Origin: Tilletia caries | Lineage: Eukaryota > Basidiomycota > Exobasidiomycetes > Tilletiales > Tilletiaceae | Length of the DNA: 64,000 nt | Assembly (NCBI GenBank): GCA_032718865.1 | Contig: JALUTQ010000007.1 | Location: forward strand, 2,356,001 to 2,420,000 | Direction: 5' to 3' | Part shown: positions 11,617-22,288 of the stretch, piece by piece | How positions within the stretch are numbered: position 1 is the stretch's first letter | Layout: the number at the start of each line of letters is the position of its first letter | Notes under the pieces: model-generated | The model's input: the letters and a program-made list of their open reading frames with translations, nothing else | Told to the model about the DNA's origin: nothing | Databases searched by the model: none | Translations under genes and position numbers: made by a program

Positions 11617-12825
11617 GTGGGGAGCTCTGATGTCGATTTCGCGATCCCGTCTGCATTTCCACCTCCGCCAGGGTCAGGTGTCTTCAAGGAGGATGAAGAG
11701 CACCTGCGCAAGTCCCTCTTCCCGAAGGTTCCGCTGTCCGATCGCCTTCTAAAATGGCGTCCAGGTTTCGACATCGCAAACTCCCTTACTCTCTCTTCCG
11801 GCAAATCAATTCCCGACTCCTCTCATATCAATCTGGCGGTCAGTAGGGCGCTTGGCGCGGCGTTGGAGCCTTCAACGCGCGAAAACTACGGGTCGGGTAT
11901 CGGAATCTTCATCGCCTTCTGCTTCGACCTCGGTCTATCGGTCAGAGATATCTTCCCAATTTCGGAGGGCCTCCTACTCGCGTTCGTCGGCACCAGGGCA
12001 GGCTCCAAGTCTGCGAAAACGGTTTCGAATTACCTCTCGGCATTGGCGGCTTGGCACGAGTCGTGGGGGATACAATGGGTCAAGTCTCCCCTGGTTGGTC
12101 GGGCACTCAGAGGTGTTGCGAAGCTCGCTCCCGACAAACTTCCCCTTCGTCCGCCGGTCCAAATCCAAGATCTCCTTGCAGCTCGATCCTTTCTCAACCC
12201 GACTACAGATCCTCTCCATGCGGCTACGTGGGCTTGCGCCTTGATGTCCTTCTGGTCGGCTTGTCGCCTCGGCGAAACGACTTGTCCCTCAACAAATTTC
12301 TTCAATCCGGCTCGGCACGTATCGAGGTCAGGTGTTGGTCCCTTCAGGTCCCTCTCGGAAGGTGCGGAGGCGGTGGGGATCCATCTACCATGGACCAAGA
12401 CAACGCTGACGACTGGAATGACCAAGATCCTCTCAACGCAACAAGGCCTCCTCGACCCAATTCAAGCTCTCCGGTGGCACCTTGCCTTCAACTCTCTTCC
12501 TTCTACAGTAAATTCACAAACACCCCTCTTCGCGTACAAGGTCCGGGCGGGGAGAGGCTGGAGACTGGTTCCGCTGGCGAAGGAGAGGATGCTGGCAACG
12601 TTTTTAGATGCCCTCAAAAGGGCTGGGCGGCCGACGTTCTCTGGTCACTCCTTCCGTATCGGCGCCGCGACCTATTACTGGCACAAGGGTGCTTCAGTCG
12701 ATGACATCAAACTTCTGGGGGGCTGGGTCTCTGACTCCTTCCGGCCATACCTTCGGGATCCGGTCGCAGGCATTGCTCCGGTTCAACAACGACTAGCTCA
12801 AGCATCATCGTCCAGGTCAGGTTAG
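11617..12825 (+). CDS. DIRS tyrosine recombinase
   Basis: A 402-residue frame is intact from the ATG at 11617; it is open from the preceding stop at 11544, so a slightly earlier start is possible. An N-terminal SAM-like core-binding domain (PSTRENYGSGIGIFIAF ... SNYLSALAAWH) precedes the catalytic domain. The catalytic set is visible: Arg in SACRLGETTC, H-x-x-R in SGHSFRIGAATYYW, the Trp in LLGGWVSDSF and the likely nucleophile Tyr in RPYLRDPV. In DIRS elements this enzyme integrates a circular cDNA by site-specific recombination without target duplication. It is one of the few complete TE genes in the window. Confidence 0.85.
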   Translation: MGSSDVDFAIPSAFPPPPGSGVFKEDEEHLRKSLFPKVPLSDRLLKWRPGFDIANSLTLSSGKSIPDSSHINLAVSRALGAALEPSTRENYGSGIGIFIAFCFDLGLSVRDIFPISEGLLLAFVGTRAGSKSAKTVSNYLSALAAWHESWGIQWVKSPLVGRALRGVAKLAPDKLPLRPPVQIQDLLAARSFLNPTTDPLHAATWACALMSFWSACRLGETTCPSTNFFNPARHVSRSGVGPFRSLSEGAEAVGIHLPWTKTTLTTGMTKILSTQQGLLDPIQALRWHLAFNSLPSTVNSQTPLFAYKVRAGRGWRLVPLAKERMLATFLDALKRAGRPTFSGHSFRIGAATYYWHKGASVDDIKLLGGWVSDSFRPYLRDPVAGIAPVQQRLAQASSSRSG

Positions 12826-13010
12826 GCTTCTTTCTCGGTTCCATGGGCAATCGGTTCTCGTTCAGGTTCTCTCTCTCCCTCGCTGGTTCTCTCCCTCTCT
12901 GTGCTCTTGCATCGCATCGCATTTCTCGTAACGTTGCTACCTTTGCTGTTTTTCGGTACACTCATGGTCTGGTCTGGTTACACTAGGTCTAGTCTGTGAA
13001 TGACTGGCAG

Positions 13011-13610
13011 TGTCACGACCCTGACCGGAGACCACAGACTCCAAGGCACATTTCCTCCTCGCTTCCGTCTTCGGCACCGACCTCGGACATAAGCCACCTT
13101 ATCTCTCATGCTCGACTCCTGTTCTTCTCTAGCTTCCCCCAACAAAATAGGGCCTCGGCCTCGGCCTCGACTCTTACACAGCTCTACTGCCTTCTTCCCC
13201 ATCCTGACTTCTCGAACCTTCCCAACACTTCTCTTACTCATCTTCCGCTTGGGAATTCCAGCTCCCTATAAGTACCAGCCCACTTCTCCCTGTCTGTACT
13301 TAGAATCCCTCAAGCGACTATCGTTTTATCACACCTCTTCATTCCCCTCTTGCAATCTCCAAGACTTCAAGTGATTCAACCTCTTCTTTGCCTTTGATCT
13401 TCAAAGACTCTCGCGTCCCTCGTCGTACCGCTTCCGACACCACTCCTCACTCCTCCCTCGTGTCTCAGACACCTCTACTCTTCGCCTTCGTCCCTCAGCA
13501 CGACCTACGAGGCCTCTCTCTTCTTTCTTCTCTCTCTCGCTTCCAGCTTCACACACCCTTCCTATCTCTCACTCCCTCTCTCTTCGACCTCGAGAGTCTG
13601 GTTCGTGATA
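13011..13610 (+). mobile_element. Solo LTR, 600 bp
   Basis: The segment starts TGTCACGA and ends TCGTGATA, an imperfect 8-bp inverted terminal pair. The 5-bp GGCAG is duplicated at both borders (13006-13010 and 13611-13615). A TATA-like CTATAAG lies near 13266 within a pyrimidine-rich sequence, as in many fungal LTR promoters. No internal retroelement sequence adjoins it, so it is read as the product of LTR-LTR recombination. It is inserted in the 3' region of the DIRS element. Confidence 0.75.
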
Positions 13611-13615
13611 GGCAG

Positions 13616-14061
13616 GCTGAATTGTGCTCCCATCGGTGATAATGGCTCATCGGCGTCCCGCCAAGGCGCTTCCTTCTTTGAAGGTCGCTGCCTATGGTCG
13701 CTACGGGTCGGCGGGAACGCTCGCTGAGCCTTTATGAGGAACCTGTGTTTGGGGCCAGTTGACTGCCAGGCCGGTCAGACTTTTCAGGAGTCTCACAGAC
13801 ATGCGTATCACCAGATATGTATATTCCCTCTCAGGTGCTACTAACTACAGGTCTCAATAGGTAGGCGAACGAGGCGAACGTCTTGGTGAATGGTGATGGT
13901 CTTCCAAGAGAATTTCTATTTTCGAGGTTGACGGTTTTACCAGGGAAAGTGTCGTCTGAGGAAATGCAGCAGCGAATCCAATCCATAGCGAAGACGATGA
14001 GCAAGATCGTCTTGATGAGGTAGCAGAACAGCACGCCGAAACAGGAACACAGCGCGCTACC
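13616..14061 (+). other. DIRS 3' remnant and TAF12 upstream region
   Basis: The first 130 bp probably belong to the DIRS 3' end. The rest is the TAF12 promoter or leader. No ORF with recognisable similarity was seen on either strand. Confidence 0.35.
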
Positions 14062-14210
14062 ATGAATCCGAATCAACAGCAGCAGCAGCAGCAGCAAGGA
14101 GCGGCGGGGAACGGACAGCATGGTGCCGCGGGGGGGTCATACGCCCGCCAGATGATGCATGCTCAGCAGGCTGCCATGAGACAGGTACAACAGGCACAGC
14201 AGCATCAACC

Positions 14211-14242
<32 letters not shown>

Positions 14243-16335
14243 GCCAAGGCGGACTTGCCCCCGGGATGCTTCCCCAGACAGCGCAGCCACAACCACCAGC
14301 ACCCGGCCAGCACACGCCCGGAGGAGCAACCCAGCCAGGCTCAGTACCCGCGCCTGGCTTGGACGCCAATGCGCTCGCGACCATCCAGAGCGCAATCCAG
14401 GGCGCGGTCAACGATCCCGTGCGCATGCAGAACCTCCTCACCACCCTCGTCGCCTCCGGCCGCATCAATCCGACACAGCTGGCTCAGGTGAGAAGCCGCG
14501 CTTTACCTCCGCTTCCAGATAGGGGTGGCAGTCCCTTGGCTCATCCTCGTTCCTTTCTCTCTCTCTTTTTTTCCCAATGGTCTCGTAGATCCGGGCAATG
14601 CTCGCCAGGAATTCCCAGAACGCAAACCTGATTGCGCAGGTGAGTTTAGCAAGGATCGGTCTGCGAAGCCATGGATGCCCCTCCCAGGCTGATCTCCTTA
14701 ACCTTTGTTCTCAGAGACCGGCGGTTTCCGTGCAGCAACAGCAACATCAGCAAGGTCTGGCTCCACCACCGCAAGTCATGGCCCCTCCACAACAAGCACC
14801 CCAATCATCCAACGCAGCAGTCGCAATGCAATCAGCAGCAGCACCCCAGTCCGTCGCCACACCACCGACCCCCGCCGCCCGTCTGGCCCAAATCGAGAGC
14901 GAGCTCCGCAACGAAGCCGCAGTGAACAGCGAAGCCAACGCAGCAGCGGACCACGTCACCCAACGACTCGCCGAGCTCGATCGCTCGCTCGGAACCTTAC
15001 AGCCCGGCACCGACGCCCATAATCGCATCTCGGAGCAACGCGTGGAGGAGCAGGGTAAATTGGCACATGTCGGATCGAGGTTCATGGAGGCGAAGAAGTA
15101 CTATGACGATTTGAGGGAGCAGCAGAAGGTCCTTCGGCTTGCGTTGGGACGACAGGTCGTGGGCAATCCTGCTGTGGCAGGTGCTGCGGTATCGGTCCGC
15201 GCTGGCAATGGGAGTCCTGCACCGGGAGGAGGGGGGACGGCCAGTCCGGCGCCAAATGCGGGAGAGGCACAGTCGGGCGCGTTGAATGCGGCGACGAATG
15301 CGGCGTTGGCACCTTCTGCAGGTACGGCTTCGGGCTCCGCCGTGGTAGGCATCTCGCCGTCGAAAGTCGATCTGTCCTCCGCCGGCCCCCCAGGAATCAA
15401 CCCTGCCTCCCTCGCCATGGGAACAGGCCAGCAGACGACGACAACAGCGGTGACGGGTACGGCCAATGCCGCGGCCTTGGTCTCTGGCGAACCTGGTTCC
15501 AATCAGGGCAACCGGCCGATGATTCCCACTCCACAGACGGGAAATCGGATCGAAGTCACCGCTCCCTCTGTCACTGGGGAACCATTCCCTGCATCCAGAG
15601 GACCGCGCCCGACGCTCAACCAAGGTCTCGCTGCGCCCAATCCGGTGACTGCCACGCCCGCCACACTGAGTCGGCCCAGCATGAACAGCGCAACTGGGCT
15701 GGGCGCTTCCGGCTCCGGGTCCGGTGTCTCGATGGGCGGTGGTACCGGTGGCGGTGGTGCCGGGGGAAGCAGCAGCTCCTACATCTCTGCGGGCGCAAGC
15801 AGTTTCGGGCCGGGATCGTTGGCGACGACGCAGGAGAACCGGCTGTTGAACAAGCGTAAGCTGCAGGAACTGGTCGGCGAGATTGATGCCGGGGAACAGC
15901 TTGAGGGGGACGTAGAAGATGTGAGTTGCTCCCAAAATCCGAAACTTGGGTGTCCGGGACGAGACTCTGACCTCTGAAATGCGCGCGCGCCAGCTTCTTC
16001 TGGAGATTGCGGACGAGTTTATCGAGAGCGTCACGCACTTTGCATGCAAGTTGGCCAAACATCGGAGGGGCGAGAAGCTTGAGGTCAAAGACGTCCAACT
16101 ACATCTCGGTGAGAGTTTGTGGAAATTGCCCACCCGTGAACCCGGGAAAGAGACTTTCTGCGTTTACTGAACACCGTCACGGTAATCCTTGGTCCAAATG
16201 ACATTATGATCAGAGCGAAATTGGAACATCCGCGTGCCCTTCCCTGGCTCGATGCCGATCCCTCCACCGCGGACTCGGGCAGCGGGAACGACTGGCAAGG
16301 GCGGGACCACTGCTGCGAATGCGAATGCTGGTTAG
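14062..16335 (+). CDS. TAF12: TFIID/SAGA subunit TAF12
   Basis: Five exons (14062-14487, 14589-14639, 14715-15920, 15994-16108, 16214-16335) sum to 1920 nt, 639 aa. The N-terminal two thirds is low complexity: polyQ tracts near residues 5-12 and 53-63, then Ala/Gly/Pro/Ser-rich sequence. A coiled-coil-like stretch is seen in exon 3 ([14 protein letters not shown]...). The C-terminal histone fold is diagnostic: [60 protein letters not shown] and NIRVPFPGS. The exon 3/4 junction falls between histone-fold helices 1 and 2, and the exon 4/5 junction is phase 1. TAF12 pairs with TAF4 in TFIID and with Ada1 in SAGA. Its length is nearer the long yeast form (539 aa) than the human one (161 aa). The retrotransposon block now separates it from TFIIE beta, its head-to-head neighbour. 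Confidence 0.92.
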
Positions 16336-16823
16336 GAGGTCACACACTCGAATCATTCTTGGCCCCCCCTGAGAATCCAATCATCAAATTCGTTCATTGG
16401 GCCCCGTGGCTGAGTCGACGCAGCCGTTCGATGCTCCTGTCTATCTTCATCTCCGGCTCGTGCGTGAAGGGGATCATAATGAGTACTGCTGCTCGAATGG
16501 GGAAGGGAGGCGGGACTCGGAAAGTCGAGAGGCGTGGGAAACCACAATCAATAGTACGCCACTTTGAGCTTTTCCGTGTGCTCCGGAACTCCGTCGACGT
16601 GCAGGAACGGGCGTTTCCGAATTTCCCACGCTCCTCGTGCTCGAAGACGTCTCGATCATCCGGCGAGACAACATCGCCCTTTCCGCTGTCTCAAGCTCAA
16701 GAGTCAAGAAGAAGAAAATGGTGACAGTAGACGTTATGGCTTACAAGTTACAGGGTGCACGGAGATGGTGGCAGGCTTCAGGTCGAGGCCCTGGGACAAA
16801 ATAAGGGATACATACACCACGAC
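16336..16823. other. TAF12 3' flank
   Basis: No gene or repeat was recognised here. The region ends at the 8-bp target duplication ACCACGAC (16816-16823) of the outer hAT MITE. Confidence 0.4.
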
Positions 16824-16860
16824 CAGTGCTTTGCAGGATAATATGACCCGTAAGAGTCAT

Positions 16861-18808
16861 CAAGGCTCGGACAGTTACTTACAGTTGTCCATTTTGGGTA
16901 TACAGTACAGTACAGTTACAGTTATAACTTACCGCCAGCGCCTACAGTACAGTTACAGTTACAATTAAGTTACTTTAAGTTACTACAGTTACTGTATTTT
17001 TTTCGCCGCGCACGGACCTCCAACCTCAGTTTAAGTCACTGCTTAAGTCACTGTAGCAGTAACTAACAGTTACTGTAGACAAAGTCTAAAGTAACTGTAA
17101 CTTAAAAACTTTTTAAGTCACATAACGGAACTTAAAAAGTGTTTTTAAGTCACAGTGTTGCCCTTCAAAATTGTCACCTAACAGTCCTCGAAAGTGACTG
17201 CAACTGTAACTCGATTTCCGGGTAAATGTTTTCGCCAAGGAAATGAGATTTGACTTAAGTAGGTGTGATTGTGTGAAGTAACTGTAAGTAACTGTACGCG
17301 GCCGTCAGTGGCTGTAAGTGCTTTCTCAAACTGAAAGTGGCTGCCAGTAGTTTTGTTCAACTTAAACAGTGATGTATAGTCATAGTAAGTTTGAACAGTT
17401 TGGGGCCCGAAAAATTCCAACTTAATCAACTGTTTCCCCAGACTTTAGTACTGGGGTTATAGAGGTGGTTTTCTTACGGCCGTAGAGCTATCCGCCTACA
17501 TCAATTGAAACTTTTTTCGCAATTCTGCACGTATCCTCCTCAAAACTTCTCAGCAGGGGAAGATCCCTATCTTCTGTTATGTAGCCAAGTCACGCGTCGT
17601 TTGGATGACTTTGAAGGGGGGTCAATTGGGACGTCCCCGACCGGTTTTGACCTCGTCACGGAGTTAGCAAGTTTCCGTGATTTCCGGCGTCCACTTCACC
17701 TCCGAAAGGTCCAAACCTTAACGCCGCTTGTGTCATTGTGTGATCATGATCACCGATTCCAACCACTGACTACTGACTCTGTCCGATTCCGGACTCAACC
17801 ACTTCATGAATTCCGTGGAAGCCATAGGGGGTCTGGGGACGCCCCCCAGTCAACCAGTTGTGTAATCTTGTGATAGATGGCTCCACGTGGCCACTATCTT
17901 ATCTTTCCTTCCCACTATCTCTTATCCCTTCCTCTCACACATTCCGCATAGCAACATCACTCTCACCTCCACTTTCCCACGCTATTCTCTCTCGACCTCA
18001 TCCTTTCTCTTTCTTCTCCACTTTCCTCTCTCCTTTCTCTCGGCCGAGATCTTTCTCTTTCCTGTCACCTTCGCATCGCACTTCCCACTGTACTTAGCTC
18101 TCATCATCGAACTACATACCTCTTGCCTTTGCCTTTTACTAGTAGCTGCACCAGCTATCTAGTACAGAGCGAGGGAAAAGTGTGACGTGGGAAAAGTGGA
18201 GGCAGGATGTTGCTATGCGGAGGAGTGCGAGTGTGAGAAAAGGAAAGGAAACGAAGAGGAAGAGGAAGAGAACAGATAAGATAAGTTAAGAGCCACATGG
18301 ACCTCGTCCAGCACACAACCACTTCATGAATCCCGTGGAAGCCATAGGGGTCTGGGGGGGGAACGCCCCCAGTCAACCAGTTGTGCAATCTCGACGACGT
18401 CTACCGGTCTACCCCACGCCCCACCCTCGCACCAAGATTAGTGACAGCCTCTACCACAAACCAGGCCTATACCAATTACCACTCTGACATCAACTGAGGC
18501 CATCTCCGTGACGTGTAACCACGACCACTTCTACCAATGTGTAGATACTCTGATCAATTTCTGGCACACGTCTTTCTCGGCCGTAAGTTGAAATGAAAAC
18601 CCTTAAATCCTCAAAAAGTCTGGGGAAAACTCTGACACGCAGAGCATGGAAGGTTGGCAACGATAAGTTGACTGTACCCGGGCCCTACAGTTACAGTCAA
18701 CTTAATTTTTTTCCGGCTCCGCCGCGTACAGTACAGTTACAGTTATGACTTATTAAGTCAACTTACCTACAATTACAGTGGGCACAGTTATACAGTCGCC
18801 GGGCCTTG
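16861..18808. mobile_element. Inner hAT MITE with GTTACTGTAAC / AAGTCAC words
   Basis: The left end CAAGGCTCGG and the right end CCGGGCCTTG form an inverted pair with one mismatch. AGAGTCAT is duplicated at 16853-16860 and 18809-16 within the outer MITE. Both subterminal zones (16870-17450 and 18670-18800) are dense in TACAGTTAC, AAGTTACTG, TTAAGTCA and their complements. The middle third is different DNA and contains LTR pieces and a 75-bp duplication. Total length is 1,948 bp. No transposase frame was seen. Confidence 0.88.
17799..18393. repeat. 75-bp direct repeat flanking two opposed LTR pieces
   Basis: Two near-identical copies (17799-17870 and 18319-18393), each containing CCACTTCATGAAT, CCGTGGAAGCCATAGGGG and CCCCCAGTCAACCAGTTGTG, flank about 450 bp. 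The enclosed DNA holds a forward LTR-like piece (about 17871-18160, with CCACGTGGCCACTATCTTATC and CATAGCAACATCAC) and a reverse piece (about 18160-18318, reading TGTGCTGGACGAGG on the minus strand). Both resemble the LTRs at 28807 and 37344. Confidence 0.6.
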
Positions 18809-19411
18809 AGAGTCATATAGGTCATATGACCATTTTAAGAGTCATAAAGTCATAAGTCATATTTGCAAATTAAGAGTGGCCCTGGAGGTCATATCATATG
18901 ACCAGACTTTGGAAATTTTGGTCATATATGACATTATGACCACAAATATGACCAGAAATCCTGCAAACACACAATTTAGTCATAATAAGACTCTTTTTGT
19001 GATATTATGACTCTTAATTATGACTCTTAATTATGACCTGATTATGACCCAATTAAGATTTACTCTCTGACTTCAACCCGAGCTAGACTCTAGAGCTTCT
19101 GTAACCGATATTTCTACCACAGAGACCAGAGTTGACCTTTTTTGACTTCCGCACTGTCTCATGTGGCATTACAGTATGTAACAACATGTTCGTGTGTTGT
19201 CGCAACCTTTAAACGCCAGAGTCCAACCTCGGAAGGCATTTTGTGACATTGAGGAATATGACCAAAATATGACTTAAATAAGAGTCATATGACTCCTATT
19301 TAGGTCATGTCATATGACCAGCCTCTGGGATGCGCACACAATATGAGTCATATCATATGACCAAGCCTCAAAAACAAGGTCATATGACCCATGAAAAGCA
19401 CTGACCACGAC

Positions 19412-19997
19412 GACACGCCTCGCATCTTTCATCAACGCTTCATCTGCCCTGGAGACGGCTGACACGCCCCTCATCAACGCTTCATCTGCTCTGTCAACGT
19501 ACTCGCCGAGCAGCTCTGGCCTCGGTGGGCAAGGGCGGAAGGAACGGGTGGCGGAGCCCGGAGGTTCCTGGCTGCCTGAGGCCTGAGGCCCTGAGCCCTG
19601 GAGTCTGGCCAAGCTGCAAGTCGCCTGTCGCAGGACCTGAGACGCAGGGCGCAAAGCCGCAAGTGTTGGATGGCGTTATAGTCCAGGCGCCTACAAGGTA
19701 GTAACCCTCATCCTCCTCTCTTTCCGATCAACTCTCAACAGGAAGATGAGATGAGACACACTTTCCTCACGTCGGCGACAGCCGTACAGCCCGCACCCGG
19801 AGCCGGGCTTCTTGCGTGCTGTGTAGGCCATCGCATCGAGTATCGACGGAGCAAAGGTATAAGTAGGAAGGGGATCCTCTGTCCTCCGTCTTCTGCTCAT
19901 CCCCACCCTGACTCATTTTCTTGTCCCACATTTCCTTCCGCTCTTGACACTACCAGACACCTCCCCTCTCCCCCCTCTGCTCAATCTCAAGCCACCA
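19412..19997 (+). promoter_or_regulatory. Upstream region of the secreted-protein gene
   Basis: No ORF of note. It contains a short tandem duplication of TCATCAACGCTTCATCTGC (about 19425-19495), a GGCCTGAGGC-rich stretch near 19575, a TATA-like TATAAG at 19858-19863 about 135 bp before the start codon, and a pyrimidine-rich tract just before the ATG. Confidence 0.4.
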
Positions 19998-20745
19998 ATG
20001 CGTTTCTCTACCATCATCATCGCGCTCGCCCTGGCCGCCTCGTCGACCTTCGCTGGCCTCGTCCCAACGGCGGTGAACACGGACCCTGTGGCCCGCGCGC
20101 TTACCAAGTGCGACCCTGATTCCGAGAACTTTCCTATTCTGGCTCCCAAGTGGGACGAAAAGCTCCACTGGGGCAAGGACTTCCTCTTCTGTGAGTAGAC
20201 GAGACGAAATTGTCGGACTTGTTATACCTTCCCGCTCATGCCAATAGAGCTTTCTCTCTCCACTCTGGTTTCGACAGCTTTCTGCGCACTGTCTGCCGAC
20301 GCTGCGTACACGCCTGACGAGACTTCATACGAGATTCTCGTCGGCTTCGAGTCCGAGAACGGCCATGATGCCGAATTGATCGCTGTCAACCTCAAACCTG
20401 GAGAGTATACCAAGAACCTGTGAGTCTCAAGAACGCAATTCTCTTCTGTGATTCTCACTTGCTACGTCTGGCTGACCCACGCGTCAACTCATATCTCCTT
20501 TTGCGATCAATCTGCTTCCCATCACAGGACCGCGGGCGGCACCGAGGTCTACGAGGAGACTAACAAGACGTTGGTGGTCTACGAGGTCCGGAAGGGCGTA
20601 AGTGCCATTCAAAATGACAGCACCCTGCTTGCCCGAGCAACGATCGCAGATCGCTGACTCCCTCCTCTCCCTTTTACAGCCCCATAACAAGGCCGACCTC
20701 ATCACGTTCCGTCTGCCCGTCACGGTCTTGCCCCGCGGCCACTAG
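19998..20745 (+). CDS. Small secreted protein of unknown family
   Basis: Four exons (19998-20190, 20278-20419, 20528-20597, 20680-20745) sum to 471 nt, 156 aa. The start at 19998 gives a clean signal peptide, MRFSTIIIALALAASSTFAG, with cleavage likely after Ala19. The mature part is acidic to neutral with few cysteines (one in ALTKCDPD, one in FCALSAD). It carries two possible N-glycosylation sites (NLT, NKT), and the predicted pattern is mostly beta strand (SYEILVGFESEN, KTLVVYEVRKG, DLITFRLPVTVL). It ends PRGH with no GPI signal. No known family was recognised. An upstream in-frame ATG at 19944 exists but would bury the signal peptide. It could be a cell-surface or effector-like protein, but no function is claimed. 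Confidence 0.75.
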
Positions 20746-22288
20746 GTCGCACCTCAAGTGATATCTTCTGTGGCCTCCAGTCGCCAGTGATTAAAGCTGT
20801 AGCGTTAGAACAGAGAATGGGCGATGTTAACGTAGAACGAGACATTTAAGGCCGCTCTGAACAGGCCCTTTCTGTACCTCCGACCAGTCTTGAAATGCAG
20901 TCGCAGATCTGTCTGTGTAGTGTGTCTCTTCATCGAGGCCTGCGACTTGCGAGGGAGCTCGTTCTTCGCCTCCAATCTTCTCGATCCACAGATAAGACCT
21001 TCTTGTGGAATCATCGGGGATTTGGTGGTTTCGCGCACTGGTCTGCGCGAGACCCGCGCGCCGCATGGTCGCACGGGTCTCGCGCATTTGACCCTGTGTC
21101 CACCATCACCACCACCACCACCACCACCACCACCGCGCCAACCCCTCATGGCTCAACTCCTCGTTCGTCCGAGCTACACGTTGCCCGGCCGCCTCCACCA
21201 CAAGCCTCTGACCTTGGGTCATGCCTTCCCCCTTCTCGGGTGCCCTGCTCTGCCTCAGACGAGCGCAACAGGTTGTTTTTCGGCTTCATGCCCTCTCTCG
21301 CACCAATGTACCCCTTGTTCGCACCAATGTGCCCCCCCTCCCAAACCCACCACCCCCCTCACCCCTGTCGGCAGCTCTCTCCCTGGGCTTCCTACCTCTT
21401 CATGCTGGTCATCGACCTGTGCGCTGCGACTCCCTGTCCCCCCTATCTTTGCTCACTCCCGTCACACCCCCCTTAAGCCAACCCGTTCCTTTCGCTCACT
21501 CTACGCTCCTCGAGGCCTCTGATCCGACTTCTCCTTCTGATTTGCGTGCGACGGTCTCCTTCAAAAACTTACACTCTCAAAGCTCTCCACAGATGTCTGA
21601 CGATGAGTATGCTATTCCGTCTCCCATCCGGATCCCTTTCTTTCTCTATGGCTACGTTTGCATCGTTATCTTCTCTGACCTCTCGCAACCAGGCAGCCCC
21701 AATGAGTGCACCTGGCGCTGCTGAAATTTTCCTCCACCTCCCGCTTCTGTCCTGTGTGCATCGCTTCCCACTCTCATCCACAGCTTTTTCCTTTGAGCAC
21801 GTTCCCTTTCCGGTGTCCCCACATTCAACACCTTGCGCCCCGCTTCCTTTGTTGGTAGACCCGACAACGCTGATCACTTCTTCCTTTGTCCCTCCTGCTT
21901 CTGTCCCCCTTTGTCACCCCCCACCAGACCTCTGCTTCCCTTTTCAGTCTGCTCGGCTGAATCTCCTCTCCCTCATTCAGGCATCTTCTTCAGCCCCGGC
22001 GCCGCCTGTCCTTTGTGGCGCGTGCCTTTCCTTGGTCCCACTTTCAACGCCCCCGACGCCCCCCGCTGTGCTCTGTTCGTGCCCCCTTCGCGCCTTTGCG
22101 CCGAATTGTCCCCCTCGGGTACGAGGGTGCAGAAAACGCATATATACAAGCCCCTCCCACACCTTTCCCTTCCCCCTTCCCTGCTTCCCTCATCCACCAT
22201 CCACAGTGCCGGCGCTGATCTCCACCACCCGTTCCCCTCATCATCTCTCACTCTACTCCCTCTTCTCTCCCATCTTTGACCACCCGAG
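20746..22288 (+). other. Intergenic DNA and LINE-2 5' region
   Basis: After the secreted gene comes about 290 bp without features. A GC-rich patch at 21045-21095 with TCGCGCACTGG and GCGCGAGACC words follows, then an (ACC)n microsatellite at about 21102-21135. The rest is a pyrimidine-rich region that is probably the LINE-2 5' untranslated region, with a TATA-like CATATATACA near 22138. Long open frames here are compositional and show no domain. Confidence 0.4.

Larger units (their letters stand above)
6700..13010 (+). mobile_element. DIRS-type tyrosine-recombinase retrotransposon
   Basis: The coding order is gag-like protein with zinc knuckle, then reverse transcriptase plus RNase H, then tyrosine recombinase, all on the plus strand. 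A tyrosine recombinase in place of an integrase defines the DIRS group. The split or inverted terminal repeats expected of DIRS elements could not be located by eye, so the outer limits are approximate. The element continues past the solo LTR at 13011-13610, perhaps to about 13750. Damage seen: a hAT MITE in gag, several gag frame changes, one in-frame TAA at the start of RT and one frameshift inside RT. The recombinase frame is intact. Confidence 0.75.
16824..19403. mobile_element. Outer hAT MITE with GGTCATATGACC / AAGAGTCAT words
   Basis: The left end CAGTGCTTTGCA and right end TGAAAAGCACTG are inverted. The 8-bp ACCACGAC is duplicated on both sides (16816-16823 and 19404-19411). Its own sequence is short on the left (16824-16860) and longer on the right (18809-19403), because a second hAT MITE is inserted near the left end. 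The right part is packed with GGTCATATGACC, AAGAGTCATA and TTATGACTC in both orientations. No coding capacity was seen. Confidence 0.88.
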
